Numbered from the stretch's first letter, positions 55,432 to 64,000 are shown. The stretch is DNA of 64,000 bases from Inhella crocodyli (GCF_004004565.1 NZ_SACM01000006.1:62001-126000); one strand, 5' to 3'. A program made the numbers and translations. The notes: a model not told the origin generated them from the sequence alone.

Positions 55432-55448
55432 GGTGCAGAGTTCGCACC
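55432..55448. promoter_or_regulatory. Dyad upstream of the Anbu operon, candidate enhancer
   Basis: GGTGC - N7 - GCACC, extended on the left to TTGGTGC, lies about 72 bases upstream of the sigma-54 promoter. The same TTGGTGC-N7-GCACC stands upstream of amt at 43196-43214. It is a candidate binding site for NtrC or another sigma-54 activator. Confidence 0.45.
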
Positions 55449-55518
55449 GCCCTGGGGCAGGGGCCGATCCCTAGCCCCAAGCTGGCGCGGCTCGGGCACG
55501 CTTGGGCCGGATTCGGGC

Positions 55519-55534
55519 AGGCACAAGGCTTGCA
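55519..55534 (+). promoter_or_regulatory. Sigma-54 promoter of the Anbu operon
   Basis: AGGCAC - N5 - TTGCA has GG at -24 and GC at -12 separated by exactly ten bases, matching the sigma-54 consensus at all key positions. Transcription would start near 55545, 17 bases before the ATG, with AGGAG at 55553-55557 as ribosome site. Confidence 0.8.
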
Positions 55535-55561
55535 CCAAGCCTGTGCGCCACCAGGAGACGT

Positions 55562-57010
55562 ATGCACGCCCTTCAACTTCCGCCGCCGCACCACTTCGAC
55601 GAAATGCTGCTGGCCAGCGGCGCCATCCGGCCGCAGTACCAAGGCTTTGCCGACTGGCTGCAAGCGCAAACGCCCCAGGCCCTGGCCGCCAAGCGGGCCG
55701 AGGCCGACCTGCTGTTCCACAAGGTGGGCATCACCTTTGCCGTCTATGGCGACGAGGCCGGCGCCGAACGCCTGATCCCCTTTGACACTGTGCCGCGCAT
55801 CGTGCCGGCCGACGAATGGGCCACGCTGCAGCAGGGCCTGCGCCAGCGGGTGAACGCGCTCAACCGCTTCTTGCACGACATCTACCACGAGCACGCCATC
55901 GTCAAGGCCGGCTTGATCCCGGCCGAGCAGGTGTTTGCCAACGCGCAGTACCAGCCCGCCATGCAGGGCCTGGACCTGCCGCACCAGGTCTACGCGCACA
56001 TCACCGGGGTGGACCTGATCCGTCACGCCGACGGCCACTACTACGTGCTGGAAGACAACCTGCGCGTGCCCAGCGGCGTGAGCTACATGCTCGAGAACCG
56101 CAAGATGATGATGCGGCTCTTCCCCGAGCTGTTCGACAAGTACGCCGTGGCGCCCGTGGCGCATTACCCCACGCTGCTGCTGAACGCGCTGCGCCAGTCG
56201 GCCACCGCCGACGATCCCACCGTGGTGGTGCTCACCCCGGGCCCGGCCAACAGCGCCTACTTCGAGCATGCCTTCCTGGCCCAGCAGATGGGCGTGGAAT
56301 TGGTGGAAGGGCAAGACCTCTTCGTGAAGGGCGGCTTTCTCTACATGCGCACCACGGTCGGCCCCAAGCGCGTGGACGTCATCTACCGCCGCATCGACGA
56401 CGCCTTCCTCGACCCGCTGGCCTTCCGCGCCGATTCGATGCTGGGCGTGCCCGGTCTGCTCAGCGTCTACAAGCTCGGGCACGTGGTGCTGGCCAACGCC
56501 ATCGGCACCGGCGTGGCCGACGACAAGTCCATCTACCCCTACGTGCCCGACATGGTGCGCTTCTACCTGGGCGAGGAGCCCATCCTGCGCAACGTGCCCA
56601 CCTGGCAGTGCCGCAAGGCCGACGACTGCGCCCACGTGCTCGCGAACCTGAAGGACTTGGTGGTGAAAGAGGTGCACGGCGCCGGCGGCTACGGCATGTT
56701 GGTGGGCCCCGCGGCCACGCAGCAAGAGATCGCCGACTTCGCCGAGCGCGTCAAGGCCGACCCGAGCAACTACATCGCCCAGCCCACGCTGGCCCTGAGC
56801 AGCTGCCCCACCTTCGTGGAAAGCGGCATCGCGCCTCGGCACATCGACCTGCGGCCCTTCGTGCTCACGGGGCGCGAGGTCAACATGGTGGCCGGCGGCC
56901 TGACGCGCGTGGCGCTGAAGGCCGGCAGCTTGGTGGTGAACAGCAGCCAGGGCGGGGGGACCAAGGACACCTGGATCCTGGAAACGCCCGTGGCCAAGGA
57001 GGCGAACTGA
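55562..57010 (+). CDS. Circularly permuted ATP-grasp protein (type 2)
   Basis: A 482-residue predicted ATP-dependent amide ligase. GVDLIRHADGHYYVLEDNLR, VPSGVSYMLENRKMMMRLFP and VVKEVHGAGGYGMLVGP are the nucleotide and metal-binding segments of the COG2308 family; VVLTPGPANSAYFEHAFLAQ is also typical. Known genomic studies place such proteins with alpha-E, transglutaminase and Anbu genes in a predicted peptide-tag or small-peptide synthesis system. First gene of the operon with a sigma-54 promoter. It overlaps the alpha-E gene by one base. Confidence 0.92.
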   Translation: MHALQLPPPHHFDEMLLASGAIRPQYQGFADWLQAQTPQALAAKRAEADLLFHKVGITFAVYGDEAGAERLIPFDTVPRIVPADEWATLQQGLRQRVNALNRFLHDIYHEHAIVKAGLIPAEQVFANAQYQPAMQGLDLPHQVYAHITGVDLIRHADGHYYVLEDNLRVPSGVSYMLENRKMMMRLFPELFDKYAVAPVAHYPTLLLNALRQSATADDPTVVVLTPGPANSAYFEHAFLAQQMGVELVEGQDLFVKGGFLYMRTTVGPKRVDVIYRRIDDAFLDPLAFRADSMLGVPGLLSVYKLGHVVLANAIGTGVADDKSIYPYVPDMVRFYLGEEPILRNVPTWQCRKADDCAHVLANLKDLVVKEVHGAGGYGMLVGPAATQQEIADFAERVKADPSNYIAQPTLALSSCPTFVESGIAPRHIDLRPFVLTGREVNMVAGGLTRVALKAGSLVVNSSQGGGTKDTWILETPVAKEAN

Positions 57011-57978
57011 TGCTGTCCCGCACCGCCTCCCAGCTCTACTGGATGAGCCGCTACATGGAGCGCGCCGAGAACCTCGTGCGCATGCTCGACGTCACCCAGT
57101 CCCTGAGCCTCATGCCGCAAAGCCGCGGCGCTGCCACCGAGCTGGCCGCGCCCTTGGCCGTCACGGGGTCCCTGCAGGCCTACCAGGCCAAGCACGCCAA
57201 GTTCGACGCCAAACGCCTGTTCGAGTTCATGGCGCTGGACCTCGACAACCCCGCCTCGGTGCTGTCCTGCTTGCGTTCCAGCCGCGAAAACGCCCACGCC
57301 GTGCGCGGCCAAATCACCGCCGAGATGTGGGAAGCGGTGAACGCCACCTGGCTGGAGGCCAAGGGCCTGCCCAAGAAGCTCAGCGGCAGCCCCTCCGCCT
57401 TCTTCGATTGGGTGAAGGAGCGCAGCCACCTGATGCGCGGCGCCACGGTGGGCACGCTGCAGCGCAACGACGCCTACTGCTTCATCCGCCTGGGCACCTT
57501 CATCGAGCGGGCCGACAACACCGCGCGCCTGCTGGACGTGAAGAGCCAGCTCATTGAGCCGGCCGAGGACAGCCTGCAGCCCGTGGCCGCGCGCCAGGAC
57601 AGCAGCGCTGAGTTCTACGCCTGGAGCGCGCTGCTGCGTTCGCTCTCGGCCTTCGAGGCCTACCACGCGGTGTACCGCGACAGCCTGGACGCCCGCCGGG
57701 TGGCCGAGCTGCTGATCCTGCGCGACGACGTGCCACGCAGCTTGCGCAGCTGCGCCGCGCAGGTGGCGGCCGTGCTGCCCGAGATCCAGTGCCAGGCCGG
57801 CAGCCTGGACGCCGGCCGGGCGCCCAAGCTCTTGGCCGGGCAGATGGCGCTGAAGCTGCAGCACGCCGACATCGACGCGATCCTCGAGACGGGCTTGCAT
57901 GGTTGGATCACGCACTTCTTGGAGGAGAGTGCTGAGCTGTCCAGCGCCATCAGCCGCGCTTACTTTGAAGCCCATTGA
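57010..57978 (+). CDS. Alpha-E domain protein
   Basis: A 322-residue helical protein. MLSRTASQLYWMSRYMERAE at the start and GTLQRNDAYCFIRLGTFIER with ADNTARLLDVK in the middle are hallmarks of the alpha-E (COG2307) family. It is thought to work with the ATP-grasp ligase encoded immediately before it, perhaps as partner or scaffold; no catalytic residue is known to me. The overlap TGATG with the ligase gene shows translational coupling. Length is normal. Confidence 0.92.
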   Translation: MLSRTASQLYWMSRYMERAENLVRMLDVTQSLSLMPQSRGAATELAAPLAVTGSLQAYQAKHAKFDAKRLFEFMALDLDNPASVLSCLRSSRENAHAVRGQITAEMWEAVNATWLEAKGLPKKLSGSPSAFFDWVKERSHLMRGATVGTLQRNDAYCFIRLGTFIERADNTARLLDVKSQLIEPAEDSLQPVAARQDSSAEFYAWSALLRSLSAFEAYHAVYRDSLDARRVAELLILRDDVPRSLRSCAAQVAAVLPEIQCQAGSLDAGRAPKLLAGQMALKLQHADIDAILETGLHGWITHFLEESAELSSAISRAYFEAH

Positions 57979-57993
57979 TCGGGACCGCGCGCC

Positions 57994-58791
57994 ATGCTCC
58001 TGCACATCGCCCACGACACCACCTACCGCTACGACGCCCCGCTGCGTTTCAGCACCCAGTACCTGCGCTTGAGCCCGCGACCCACGCCGGGCCTGGTGGT
58101 GCGCCGGTGGCAGTTGGACCTGCCGGGCGCCGCCGTGCAAGCCCTGGACGCCTGGGGCAACGCCTTGCACGTGCTCACCCTGGAAGGCGATCGCCGCGAG
58201 ATCCACCTGCGGGCCTACGGTGAGGTCGAGACCCCCGACGGCCCCCAGGTGCCCGAGCCGGATGGCGCGCTGCCCCCGCAGGTGTTTTTGCGCCCTACGC
58301 CCTTGACCACGCCCGACGCGGCCATCCAGGCTTTCGCCGCGGCGCACGCCAGCGCCGTGAGCGCTTCTCCCGCGACCGGGCTGATGGGCTTGATTCATGC
58401 GCTGCTCGTTCACATGCCCTACATCCAGGGCGGCACAGACGCCGCCACCTCGGCGTCGCAGGCCTTCGCCACCGGGCACGGCGTGTGCCAAGACCACGCG
58501 CAGGTGTTCATCGCCTGCGCGCGCGAACTGGGCTTGCCGGCGCGCTACGTCAGCGGCTACCTGGCCACCGATGCCGAGCACGTGGCCAGCCACGCCTGGG
58601 CCGAAGTCCGCCTGCCCGAAGGCTGGGTGGCCTTCGACGTGTCCAACCGCTGCCGGGCGGACGGACGTCACGTTCGGCTCGCCTTTGGGGCCGATTACGC
58701 CGACGCTTGCCCGGTGCGCGGCATGCGCAGCGGCGGCGGGCTGGAACAATTGGCGACTTTCGTTCGCGTGTCGGCCCAGGCCGACCAGTGA
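57994..58791 (+). CDS. Transglutaminase-like peptidase
   Basis: A 265-residue papain-fold protein. The bacterial transglutaminase N-terminal beta domain (LLHIAHDTTYRYDAPLRFST) is followed by the core with the triad Cys in GHGVCQDHAQVF, His in HVASHAWAEVRL and Asp in GWVAFDVSNRC. It would cleave or ligate an amide made by the ATP-grasp partner. It lies 15 bases after the alpha-E gene and eight before the Anbu gene. No signal peptide is present, so the system is cytoplasmic. Confidence 0.92.
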   Translation: MLLHIAHDTTYRYDAPLRFSTQYLRLSPRPTPGLVVRRWQLDLPGAAVQALDAWGNALHVLTLEGDRREIHLRAYGEVETPDGPQVPEPDGALPPQVFLRPTPLTTPDAAIQAFAAAHASAVSASPATGLMGLIHALLVHMPYIQGGTDAATSASQAFATGHGVCQDHAQVFIACARELGLPARYVSGYLATDAEHVASHAWAEVRLPEGWVAFDVSNRCRADGRHVRLAFGADYADACPVRGMRSGGGLEQLATFVRVSAQADQ

Positions 58792-58798
58792 TTGCGCC

Positions 58799-59542
58799 AT
58801 GACCTACTGCGTTGCCATGCGCCTGCGCGCGGGGCTGCTGTTCGCGTCCGACACCCGCACCAACGCGGGCGTGGACCACATCGCCCAGTTCCGCAAGATG
58901 CACCTGTTCCACATCCCGCACCAGCGGGAGATCGTGCTGCTGAACGCCGGCAACCTGGCCACGACGCAGTCGGTGGTGTCGCTGCTCAAGCAGCGGCTCA
59001 CCGAAGAGGGGCCGAACATGCTCAACGTCGGCAGCCTTTACGACGCCGCCGTCCTGGTGGGCAAGACGCTGAAAGAGGTGGTGGCGCGCGACGCCGACGC
59101 CGAGCACGGCCCCAGCCAGGGCGTGGACTTCGGTGCCAACTTCTTGCTTGGCGGGCAGATCAAGGGGGAGGGGCCCCGGCTCTTTCACATCTACCCGCAG
59201 GGAAACTTCATCGAGGCCACCGAGGACACGCCCTACTTCCAGATCGGCGAGAGCAAGTACGGCAAGCCCATCATCGACCGGGTGGTGCATTACGAGACCA
59301 CGCAGCTGCCCGAGGCCGCCAAGTGCACGCTCATCAGCTTCGACTCCACCATCCGCAGCAACCTCAGCGTGGGCCTGCCCATCGACATGGTGCTGCTGCG
59401 CGCCAACCGATTCGAAGAGCCCATGAAGGCCCACCGCGTGGGCGCCGACTCGGCCTACTTCCAGCAGCTGCGCAAGGGCTGGGGCGAGGGCCTGCGCAAG
59501 GTCTTCGAGGGCCTGCCCGACGAGCCCTGGTTCGAAACCTGA
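58799..59542 (+). CDS. Anbu-type proteasome-like protease
   Basis: A 247-residue Ntn hydrolase related to the proteasome beta subunit and HslV. It starts MTYCVAMRLRAGLLFASDTR; removal of Met would expose Thr2 as nucleophile, and Asp and Lys partners are in SDTRTNAG and FRKMHLF. FDSTIRSNLSVGLPIDMVLL is typical of Anbu (COG3484). Anbu forms helical assemblies and no unfoldase gene is adjacent, in line with the family. Last gene of the sigma-54-driven operon. No activity on a specific substrate is established. Confidence 0.93.
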   Translation: MTYCVAMRLRAGLLFASDTRTNAGVDHIAQFRKMHLFHIPHQREIVLLNAGNLATTQSVVSLLKQRLTEEGPNMLNVGSLYDAAVLVGKTLKEVVARDADAEHGPSQGVDFGANFLLGGQIKGEGPRLFHIYPQGNFIEATEDTPYFQIGESKYGKPIIDRVVHYETTQLPEAAKCTLISFDSTIRSNLSVGLPIDMVLLRANRFEEPMKAHRVGADSAYFQQLRKGWGEGLRKVFEGLPDEPWFET

Positions 59543-59614
59543 ACCCGGCCGGTTACACCGGGTGACCTGACGCAGCGCAAACGCACTGGCGCTGCCGCAG
59601 GTAGGCTCAGGCCC

Positions 59615-60604
59615 ATGAAGATCGCCCTGTTCAGCGCCAAGCGCTTTGATCGCCTCAGTTTCGACGCCGCGCTGCCTGCGTACCCCGGTCTCAGCCTCAC
59701 CTGCCTGGAGCCCCGGCTGGACGCCGCCAGCGCCGTGCTGGCCGCCGGCTTCGACGCGGTGTGCGCTTTCGTCAACGACGACCTCGGCGCCCCCGTGCTC
59801 GCGCAGCTCCAGGCCCAGGGGGTGCGCCTGGTGCTGCTTCGCTGCGCCGGCTTCAACCAGGTCGACCTGAAGGCTGCGCAGGCGCTGGGGCTGACCGTGG
59901 CCCGCGTGCCCGAGTACTCGCCCCACGCCGTGGCCGAGCACACCCTGGCCCTGCTGCTGACGCTCATCCGCCGCACGCACCGCGCCCACAACCGGGTGCG
60001 CGAGGGCAATTTCGAGCTCGACGGCCTGCTGGGCTTCGACCTGCACGGCAAAACCGTGGGCGTGATCGGCACCGGGCGCATCGGCCGTTGCGTGGTGAAC
60101 ATCTTCCAAGGATTGGGTTGCGAGGTGCTGGTGCACGACCCCGTCCCGCACCCCGAGGTCACGGCGCGTTACGTGCCGCTGGACGAACTCCTGGCCGCCA
60201 GCAAGGTGGTGATGCTGCAGTGCCCGCTGAATGCCGCCACGCACCACCTGATCAACGCCGAGCGGCTGGCGCGGATGCCGCGCGGCAGCGTGCTCGTGAA
60301 CACCAGCCGCGGTGCCGTGGTCGACACCAAGGCGGTGATCGACGCGCTGAAGTCGGGCCACCTGGGCGGCTTGGCCATCGACGTGTACGAGGAAGAGGCC
60401 GCGCTCTTTTTCGAGGACCACAGCGACGAGGTGCTGACCGACGACGTCTTCGCCCGGCTGCTGACCTTCCCCAACGTGCTGATCACCGCGCACCAGGCCT
60501 TCTTCACCGAAGAGGCCCTGGCGGCCATCGCCGACGTGACCTTGGGCAATGCCGCGGCGTTTGCCGCCCAGGGCGCGCCCCTGCACCCGGTGCGCGGGTC
60601 GTGA
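59615..60604 (+). CDS. ldhA: D-lactate dehydrogenase, NAD-dependent
   Basis: A 329-residue D-2-hydroxyacid dehydrogenase that reduces pyruvate to D-lactate. The NAD-binding motif is [20 protein letters not shown]. Catalytic residues are Arg in [10 protein letters not shown], Glu in [12 protein letters not shown] and His in [13 protein letters not shown]. The [13 protein letters not shown] stretch and overall likeness fit the LdhA group. Start ATG 59615 after a 72-base gap from Anbu. It overlaps the DUF2007 gene by four bases. Confidence 0.92.
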   Translation: MKIALFSAKRFDRLSFDAALPAYPGLSLTCLEPRLDAASAVLAAGFDAVCAFVNDDLGAPVLAQLQAQGVRLVLLRCAGFNQVDLKAAQALGLTVARVPEYSPHAVAEHTLALLLTLIRRTHRAHNRVREGNFELDGLLGFDLHGKTVGVIGTGRIGRCVVNIFQGLGCEVLVHDPVPHPEVTARYVPLDELLAASKVVMLQCPLNAATHHLINAERLARMPRGSVLVNTSRGAVVDTKAVIDALKSGHLGGLAIDVYEEEAALFFEDHSDEVLTDDVFARLLTFPNVLITAHQAFFTEEALAAIADVTLGNAAAFAAQGAPLHPVRGS

Positions 60605-60858
60605 GCGCCGACGACTGGGTGCTGCTGGCGCGGGGGCTGTCGGCCACCGACGCCCAACTGCTGAGCAACTGCCTGCACATGGCCGGCTTGCAGGCCGACG
60701 CCGGCGACGTCGGCATCGTGCAGGCGCACGGACTGCTGTCCATCGCGGTGGGCGGCGCCTGTGTGCGGGTGCCCGCCGAGCAATTGGGCGAAGCCCGGGA
60801 GGTGCTGGCCGCCTTTCATCGCGGTGACTTCTCGTTGGACGACGATTTCGCGGGCTGA
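60601..60858 (+). CDS. DUF2007-like small protein
   Basis: An 85-residue protein starting at GTG 60601, which overlaps the ldhA stop (GTGA). [20 protein letters not shown], then [18 protein letters not shown] and [21 protein letters not shown], fits the DUF2007 fold: an alpha/beta domain for signal transduction with PII-like shape. No catalytic residues are seen. The function is unknown; coupling to ldhA is by position only. Confidence 0.75.
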   Translation: MSADDWVLLARGLSATDAQLLSNCLHMAGLQADAGDVGIVQAHGLLSIAVGGACVRVPAEQLGEAREVLAAFHRGDFSLDDDFAG

Positions 60859-60882
60859 TCGACCTGGCCGGGCAGGGGCGCC

Positions 60883-60919
60883 ATAGCCTTTGCCAAAGAC
60901 GCCCATTTGATAAACCAAA
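60883..60919 (+). promoter_or_regulatory. Possible OxyR site upstream of ahpC
   Basis: Four tetramers, ATAG, CAAA, ATTT and CAAA, are separated by exactly seven bases each, which is the spacing of an OxyR site (ATAG-N7-CTAT-N7-ATAG-N7-CTAT). Only the first matches fully and the others match at half their bases. The position, 65 bases before the ahpC start, is right. Weak evidence. Confidence 0.3.
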
Positions 60920-60983
60920 ACTAATGCCGTCACTGGGTCGATACAGTCTCGACTTGTCGTTTCACCCCTCTATGGAGAGCTCC

Positions 60984-61547
60984 ATGTCCCTGATCAACAC
61001 CACCGTCGCCCCGTTCAAGACCGAGGCCTTCCACAACGGCAAGTTCATCACCGTCAGCGACGAGTCGCTGAAGGGCAAGTGGTCCGTGCTGATCTTCATG
61101 CCGGCCGCCTTCACCTTCAACTGCCCGACCGAAGTCGAAGACGCCGCCGACAACTACGCCGAGTTCCAGAAGTTGGGCGCCGAGGTGTACATCGTCACCA
61201 CCGACACGCACTTCTCGCACAAGGTGTGGCACGAGACCAGCCCGGCCGTGGGCAAGGCCAAGTTCCCGCTGGTGGGCGACCCGACCCACACGCTGACCAA
61301 CGCCTTCGGCGTGCACATCCCCGAAGAAGGCCTGGCCCTGCGCGGCACCTTCGTGATCAACCCCGAGGGCGTGATCAAGACGGCCGAAGTGCACTCGAAC
61401 GAAATCGCCCGCGACGTGTCGGAAACCCTGCGCAAGCTCAAGGCCGCCCAGTACACCGCCAAGAACCCGGGCCAGGTTTGCCCGGCCAAGTGGAAGGAAG
61501 GCGCGGCCACCATCGCCCCGTCGCTCGACCTCGTCGGCAAGATCTGA
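60984..61547 (+). CDS. ahpC: Alkyl hydroperoxide reductase, peroxiredoxin AhpC
   Basis: AhpC reduces peroxides and is recycled by AhpF, encoded next. The 187-residue product has peroxidatic Cys47 in AAFTFNCPTE and resolving Cys166 in GQVCPAKW, the typical 2-Cys arrangement, with VTTDTHFSHKVWHETS between. ATG 60984 has GGAG upstream and gives the standard AhpC length; an ATG at 60924 would add 20 residues of no known type. Probably peroxide-inducible. Confidence 0.97.
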   Translation: MSLINTTVAPFKTEAFHNGKFITVSDESLKGKWSVLIFMPAAFTFNCPTEVEDAADNYAEFQKLGAEVYIVTTDTHFSHKVWHETSPAVGKAKFPLVGDPTHTLTNAFGVHIPEEGLALRGTFVINPEGVIKTAEVHSNEIARDVSETLRKLKAAQYTAKNPGQVCPAKWKEGAATIAPSLDLVGKI

Positions 61548-61662
61548 GCCTTGAATGGCCTCCGCGCAGGCGCCCGCCCGGGCCCTGCGCTCCCTGTCTC
61601 TCCCTGCTAGCCGCGCCCCGAGCCTGGGGCGTCGGCCGGCTGCTGCCGCCCGAAAGCCCGCC

Positions 61663-63267
61663 ATGCTCGAAGCCGCCCTCAAGACCCAACTCGCGACCTA
61701 CCTGCAACGCGTCACCCACCCCGTGGAACTCGTGGCCACGCTGGACGCTTCGCAAGCCTCGCAGGACCTGCGCGCCCTGCTCGACGAGGTGGTCGAGGCC
61801 GGCGACGGTCGCGTCACCCTGCGGGTGGTCGATGACGCCGAGCGCAGCCCCTCGTTCACCATCGGGCATGCGGGCCAGCCTGCCCGCCAGCGCTTCGCCG
61901 GCCTGCCCCTGGGCCACGAGTTCACCACCCTGGTGCTGAGCCTGCTGCAAGTCGGCGGCGTGGCGCCCAAGATCACCGACGAGCAGGCCGCGCGCATCCG
62001 CGCCCTGAAGGGTCCGCTCGCCTTTGATACCTACATCGGCCTGAGTTGCCACAACTGCCCGGACGTGGTGCAAGCGCTCAACGTGATGAGCCTGCTGAAC
62101 CCGGCCGTCACCTCCACCGCCATCGACGGGGCGCTGTTCCAAGACGAGGTCAAGGCGCTCGAGATCATGGCCGTGCCGGCCGTTTACGTGAACGGCCAGT
62201 CGTTCGCGAGTGGGCGGATGGACCTGGACGAGTTGTTGGCCAAGATCGAAGCGCAGTTCGACACCGCCGGCGCCGCCGAACGCGCTGCCGCGCAGGCCGC
62301 CGAGCTGAGCGCCAAGGCGCCCTACGACATGCTGATCGTCGGTGCTGGCCCGGCCGGCGCCGCCGCCGCCGTGTACGCCGCCCGCAAGGGCCTGCGCGTG
62401 GGTCTGGTGGCCGACCGCTTTGGCGGCCAAACCCTGGACACCCTGGGCATCGAGAACTTCATCTCGGTCAACCACACCGAGGGCCCGCAGTTCGCCCGCG
62501 CGCTGGAGAACCACGTGCGCGAGTACCCCGTGGACGTGATGGCCGGCTTGCGCGCCGCCCAGCTGGACGGTGCAGGTGAGCCCGGGGCCCTGGCCACCGT
62601 GACCCTGGACAACGGCGGCCAGCTCAAGGCCCGCAGCCTGGTGCTGGCCACCGGCGCGCGCTGGCGCGAGTTGGGCGTGCCCGGCGAGGCCGAGTACCGC
62701 AACAAGGGCGTGGCCTACTGCCCGCACTGCGATGGCCCGCTGTTCAAAGGCCAGCGCGTGGCCGTGGTGGGCGGTGGCAACTCCGGCGTCGAGGCCGCCA
62801 TCGACCTGGCGGGCATCGTCAAGGAAGTGACGCTGCTCGAGTTTGCCCCCAACCTCAAGGCCGACGACGTGCTGGTCAAGAAGCTGCAAAGCCTGCCCAA
62901 CGTCACCATCCTGACCCACGTGCAAACGCAGGAGGTGGTGGGGCAGAACGGCAAGGTCAGCGGCCTGCGTTACCTGCACCGCGAAACGGGCGAGTCGGTC
63001 ACCTTGGCGCTGGAAGGCATCTTTGTGCAGATCGGCCTGGTGCCCAACACCGAGTGGCTCAAGGGCACGCTGGAGTTGAGCCGCTATGGGGAGATCGTGG
63101 TCGACGCCAAGGGCGCAACCTCGCTGCCCGGCGTGTTCGCCGCGGGCGACTGCACGACGGTGCCCTTCAAGCAAATCATCATCGCCACCGGCGATGGGGC
63201 CAAGGCCGCGCTGGGGGCGTTCGACGCGCTGATGCGCATGCCGAACCCGATCGCGGCCACGGCCTGA
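61663..63267 (+). CDS. ahpF: Alkyl hydroperoxide reductase, flavoprotein AhpF
   Basis: AhpF passes electrons from NADH to AhpC. The 534-residue product has two tandem thioredoxin-like folds in the N-terminal domain with the redox pair Cys129-X2-Cys132 (SCHNC). The thioredoxin-reductase-like part has FAD motif [23 protein letters not shown] motif [19 protein letters not shown], and the active disulphide Cys353-X2-Cys356 (YCPHCDG). I chose ATG 61663 ([10 protein letters not shown]) as the usual start, not the upstream ATG at 61555. It follows ahpC by 115 bases and ends at a terminator. Confidence 0.96.
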   Translation: MLEAALKTQLATYLQRVTHPVELVATLDASQASQDLRALLDEVVEAGDGRVTLRVVDDAERSPSFTIGHAGQPARQRFAGLPLGHEFTTLVLSLLQVGGVAPKITDEQAARIRALKGPLAFDTYIGLSCHNCPDVVQALNVMSLLNPAVTSTAIDGALFQDEVKALEIMAVPAVYVNGQSFASGRMDLDELLAKIEAQFDTAGAAERAAAQAAELSAKAPYDMLIVGAGPAGAAAAVYAARKGLRVGLVADRFGGQTLDTLGIENFISVNHTEGPQFARALENHVREYPVDVMAGLRAAQLDGAGEPGALATVTLDNGGQLKARSLVLATGARWRELGVPGEAEYRNKGVAYCPHCDGPLFKGQRVAVVGGGNSGVEAAIDLAGIVKEVTLLEFAPNLKADDVLVKKLQSLPNVTILTHVQTQEVVGQNGKVSGLRYLHRETGESVTLALEGIFVQIGLVPNTEWLKGTLELSRYGEIVVDAKGATSLPGVFAAGDCTTVPFKQIIIATGDGAKAALGAFDALMRMPNPIAATA

Positions 63268-63289
63268 GCTTGGTCTCGACCGGAAAGGC

Positions 63290-63313
63290 AAAGGGCGCCC
63301 GAGGGCGCCCTTT
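63290..63313 (+). terminator. Terminator between ahpF and the DUF533 gene
   Basis: AAAGGGCGCCC - GA - GGGCGCCCTTT, a perfect 11-bp inverted repeat with a CTTTTCT tail, follows ahpF by 22 bases. The A- and T-rich arms let it serve both convergent genes. Confidence 0.9.
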
Positions 63314-63337
63314 CTTTTCTGGGGTGGTCTCGCGCAA

Positions 63338-64000
63338 TCAGGCGCTGCGCGCCTGCGCTTCCAGGTCCTGCTTCAGCGCGGCCGGCAGTTGCAACTGCCG
63401 GGCCAACTCGTCCAGGTAGGCCCGCTCCATGAAGCTGGTCTCGTCGGCCACCAGCAGGCTGGCCAGGTAGACCTCGGCCGCCACGGCCGGCGGCTGGCCC
63501 AGGGCCGCCTTGGCGACCTCGGCGGGGTCGAGTGGCTTGCGCAATTCGGCCTCCAGCCAGCGGCGTTGCGCGTCGTCGGCCTCTTGACGTTGCAACTCGG
63601 CCTCGATGAGTCCGCGCTCGCGCTCGTCCACGTGCCCATCGGCTTTCGCCGCGGCGATCATGGCCTGCAGCATCACCTGGCTGTGCCACGCCTGCTGCGG
63701 CGCGGGCAGGGCGGGCTGCCCGGGCGCCGGCCAGGCGACGGCTTGAGAGGGCGCTGGGCTGGGCACCGGCTGGGCCTGCTTGGCTTGGTACTGCTCGTAG
63801 ATCTTGTAGGCCGCGTAACCCAGGGCCGCCACGCTGCCGTACTTCAAGGCCTTGTGGCCGAAGCCCTTGTTCTTGCGGCCGCCCAGCAGCAGGCCCAGGG
63901 CCCCGCCGGCGGCCGCGCCGGCGCCGAACTGGCCCCAGCGGATGTCGTGTTGCTTCGTGGCCTGGCCGGCCGAGTCGAGCAGGCCGTTGAGCAATTTCGA
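63338..64000 (-). CDS. DUF533/TerB-like membrane protein, start beyond the window
   Basis: The visible product (at least 218 residues) matches the YebE/DUF533 type: a small N-terminal amphipathic start (LLNGLLDSAGQATKQHD), a Gly-rich hydrophobic segment (GAGAAAGGALGLLLGGRKNK and YGSVAALGYAAYKIYEQYQ), a Pro/Gln linker, and a C-terminal TerB-like helical domain (LQAMIAAAKADGHVDERERG). The frame is open to the window edge and begins SKLLNGLLD there, so the true start lies just beyond 64000. It is convergent with ahpF. The role is unknown in the family. Confidence 0.82.
   Translation of the reverse strand, partial: SKLLNGLLDSAGQATKQHDIRWGQFGAGAAAGGALGLLLGGRKNKGFGHKALKYGSVAALGYAAYKIYEQYQAKQAQPVPSPAPSQAVAWPAPGQPALPAPQQAWHSQVMLQAMIAAAKADGHVDERERGLIEAELQRQEADDAQRRWLEAELRKPLDPAEVAKAALGQPPAVAAEVYLASLLVADETSFMERAYLDELARQLQLPAALKQDLEAQARSA

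Overview
The window is 64 kb of high-GC bacterial chromosome. It looks like a Burkholderiales betaproteobacterium, most likely near the Rubrivivax/Leptothrix/Roseateles group or the Comamonadaceae. The evidence is family content and gene order: secA next to argJ, a cox-ctaG-DUF2970-coxC cluster followed by surf1-ctaA-ctaB-sco, an rpoH with a CIRCE operator, a DUF3683 FAD/Fe-S oxidoreductase, and an Anbu (proteasome-like) operon. The genus is an inference. No tRNA, rRNA or CRISPR array was found.

Layout. 1-4.5 kb: end of secA, argJ, a SPOR-like membrane protein and a methyltransferase. 4.9-13.9 kb: an aa3-type cytochrome oxidase module (subunits II, I, III), its copper-insertion and heme O/A synthesis genes, and two SCO-like thioredoxin-fold proteins. 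13.9-15.5 kb: rpoH and cheW, with a perfect CIRCE between them. 15.6-23 kb: a TetR regulator, a tripartite RND efflux pump and an alpha/beta hydrolase. 23.2-24.4 kb: a lipase-like hydrolase. 24.6-26.3 kb: a lower-GC island that I read as a small integron without an integrase. It has an attI1-like site, two good attC sites, three cassette genes whose stop codons lie in or near attC sites, two broken attC sites and an IS3-family remnant. 26.3-34.3 kb: a DUF3592 protein, an AraC regulator and a five-gene glycan-utilisation cluster (GH13, PhyH-like oxygenase, TIM-barrel isomerase-like, esterase-like, GH92).

34.4-36.6 kb: a two-lobed lipoprotein. 36.7-41.9 kb: photolyase, then HAD phosphatase, Rieske protein, S49 peptidase and gamma-glutamyltransferase. 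41.9-48.5 kb: ammonium transporter, MFS transporter, a small periplasmic protein, an FAD protein, OmpW and a glycerophosphodiesterase. 48.6-55.4 kb: the 1291-residue FAD/Fe-S oxidoreductase, a YkgJ-type protein overlapping a 2OG oxygenase, and two paralogous solute-binding proteins around a HIT protein. 55.5-59.5 kb: the Anbu operon (ATP-grasp, alpha-E, transglutaminase, Anbu). 59.6-64 kb: D-lactate dehydrogenase, DUF2007, ahpC-ahpF and a DUF533 protein cut by the window end.

Regulation visible in the sequence. A CIRCE element places rpoH under HrcA. Two sigma-54 promoters precede amt and the Anbu operon, and both have the same TTGGTGC-N7-GCACC dyad upstream, which suggests nitrogen control of both. 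The cassette island is the strongest accessory feature. The sigma-54/Anbu link and a repeat element inserted in frame in the GH13 gene are the next most interesting.
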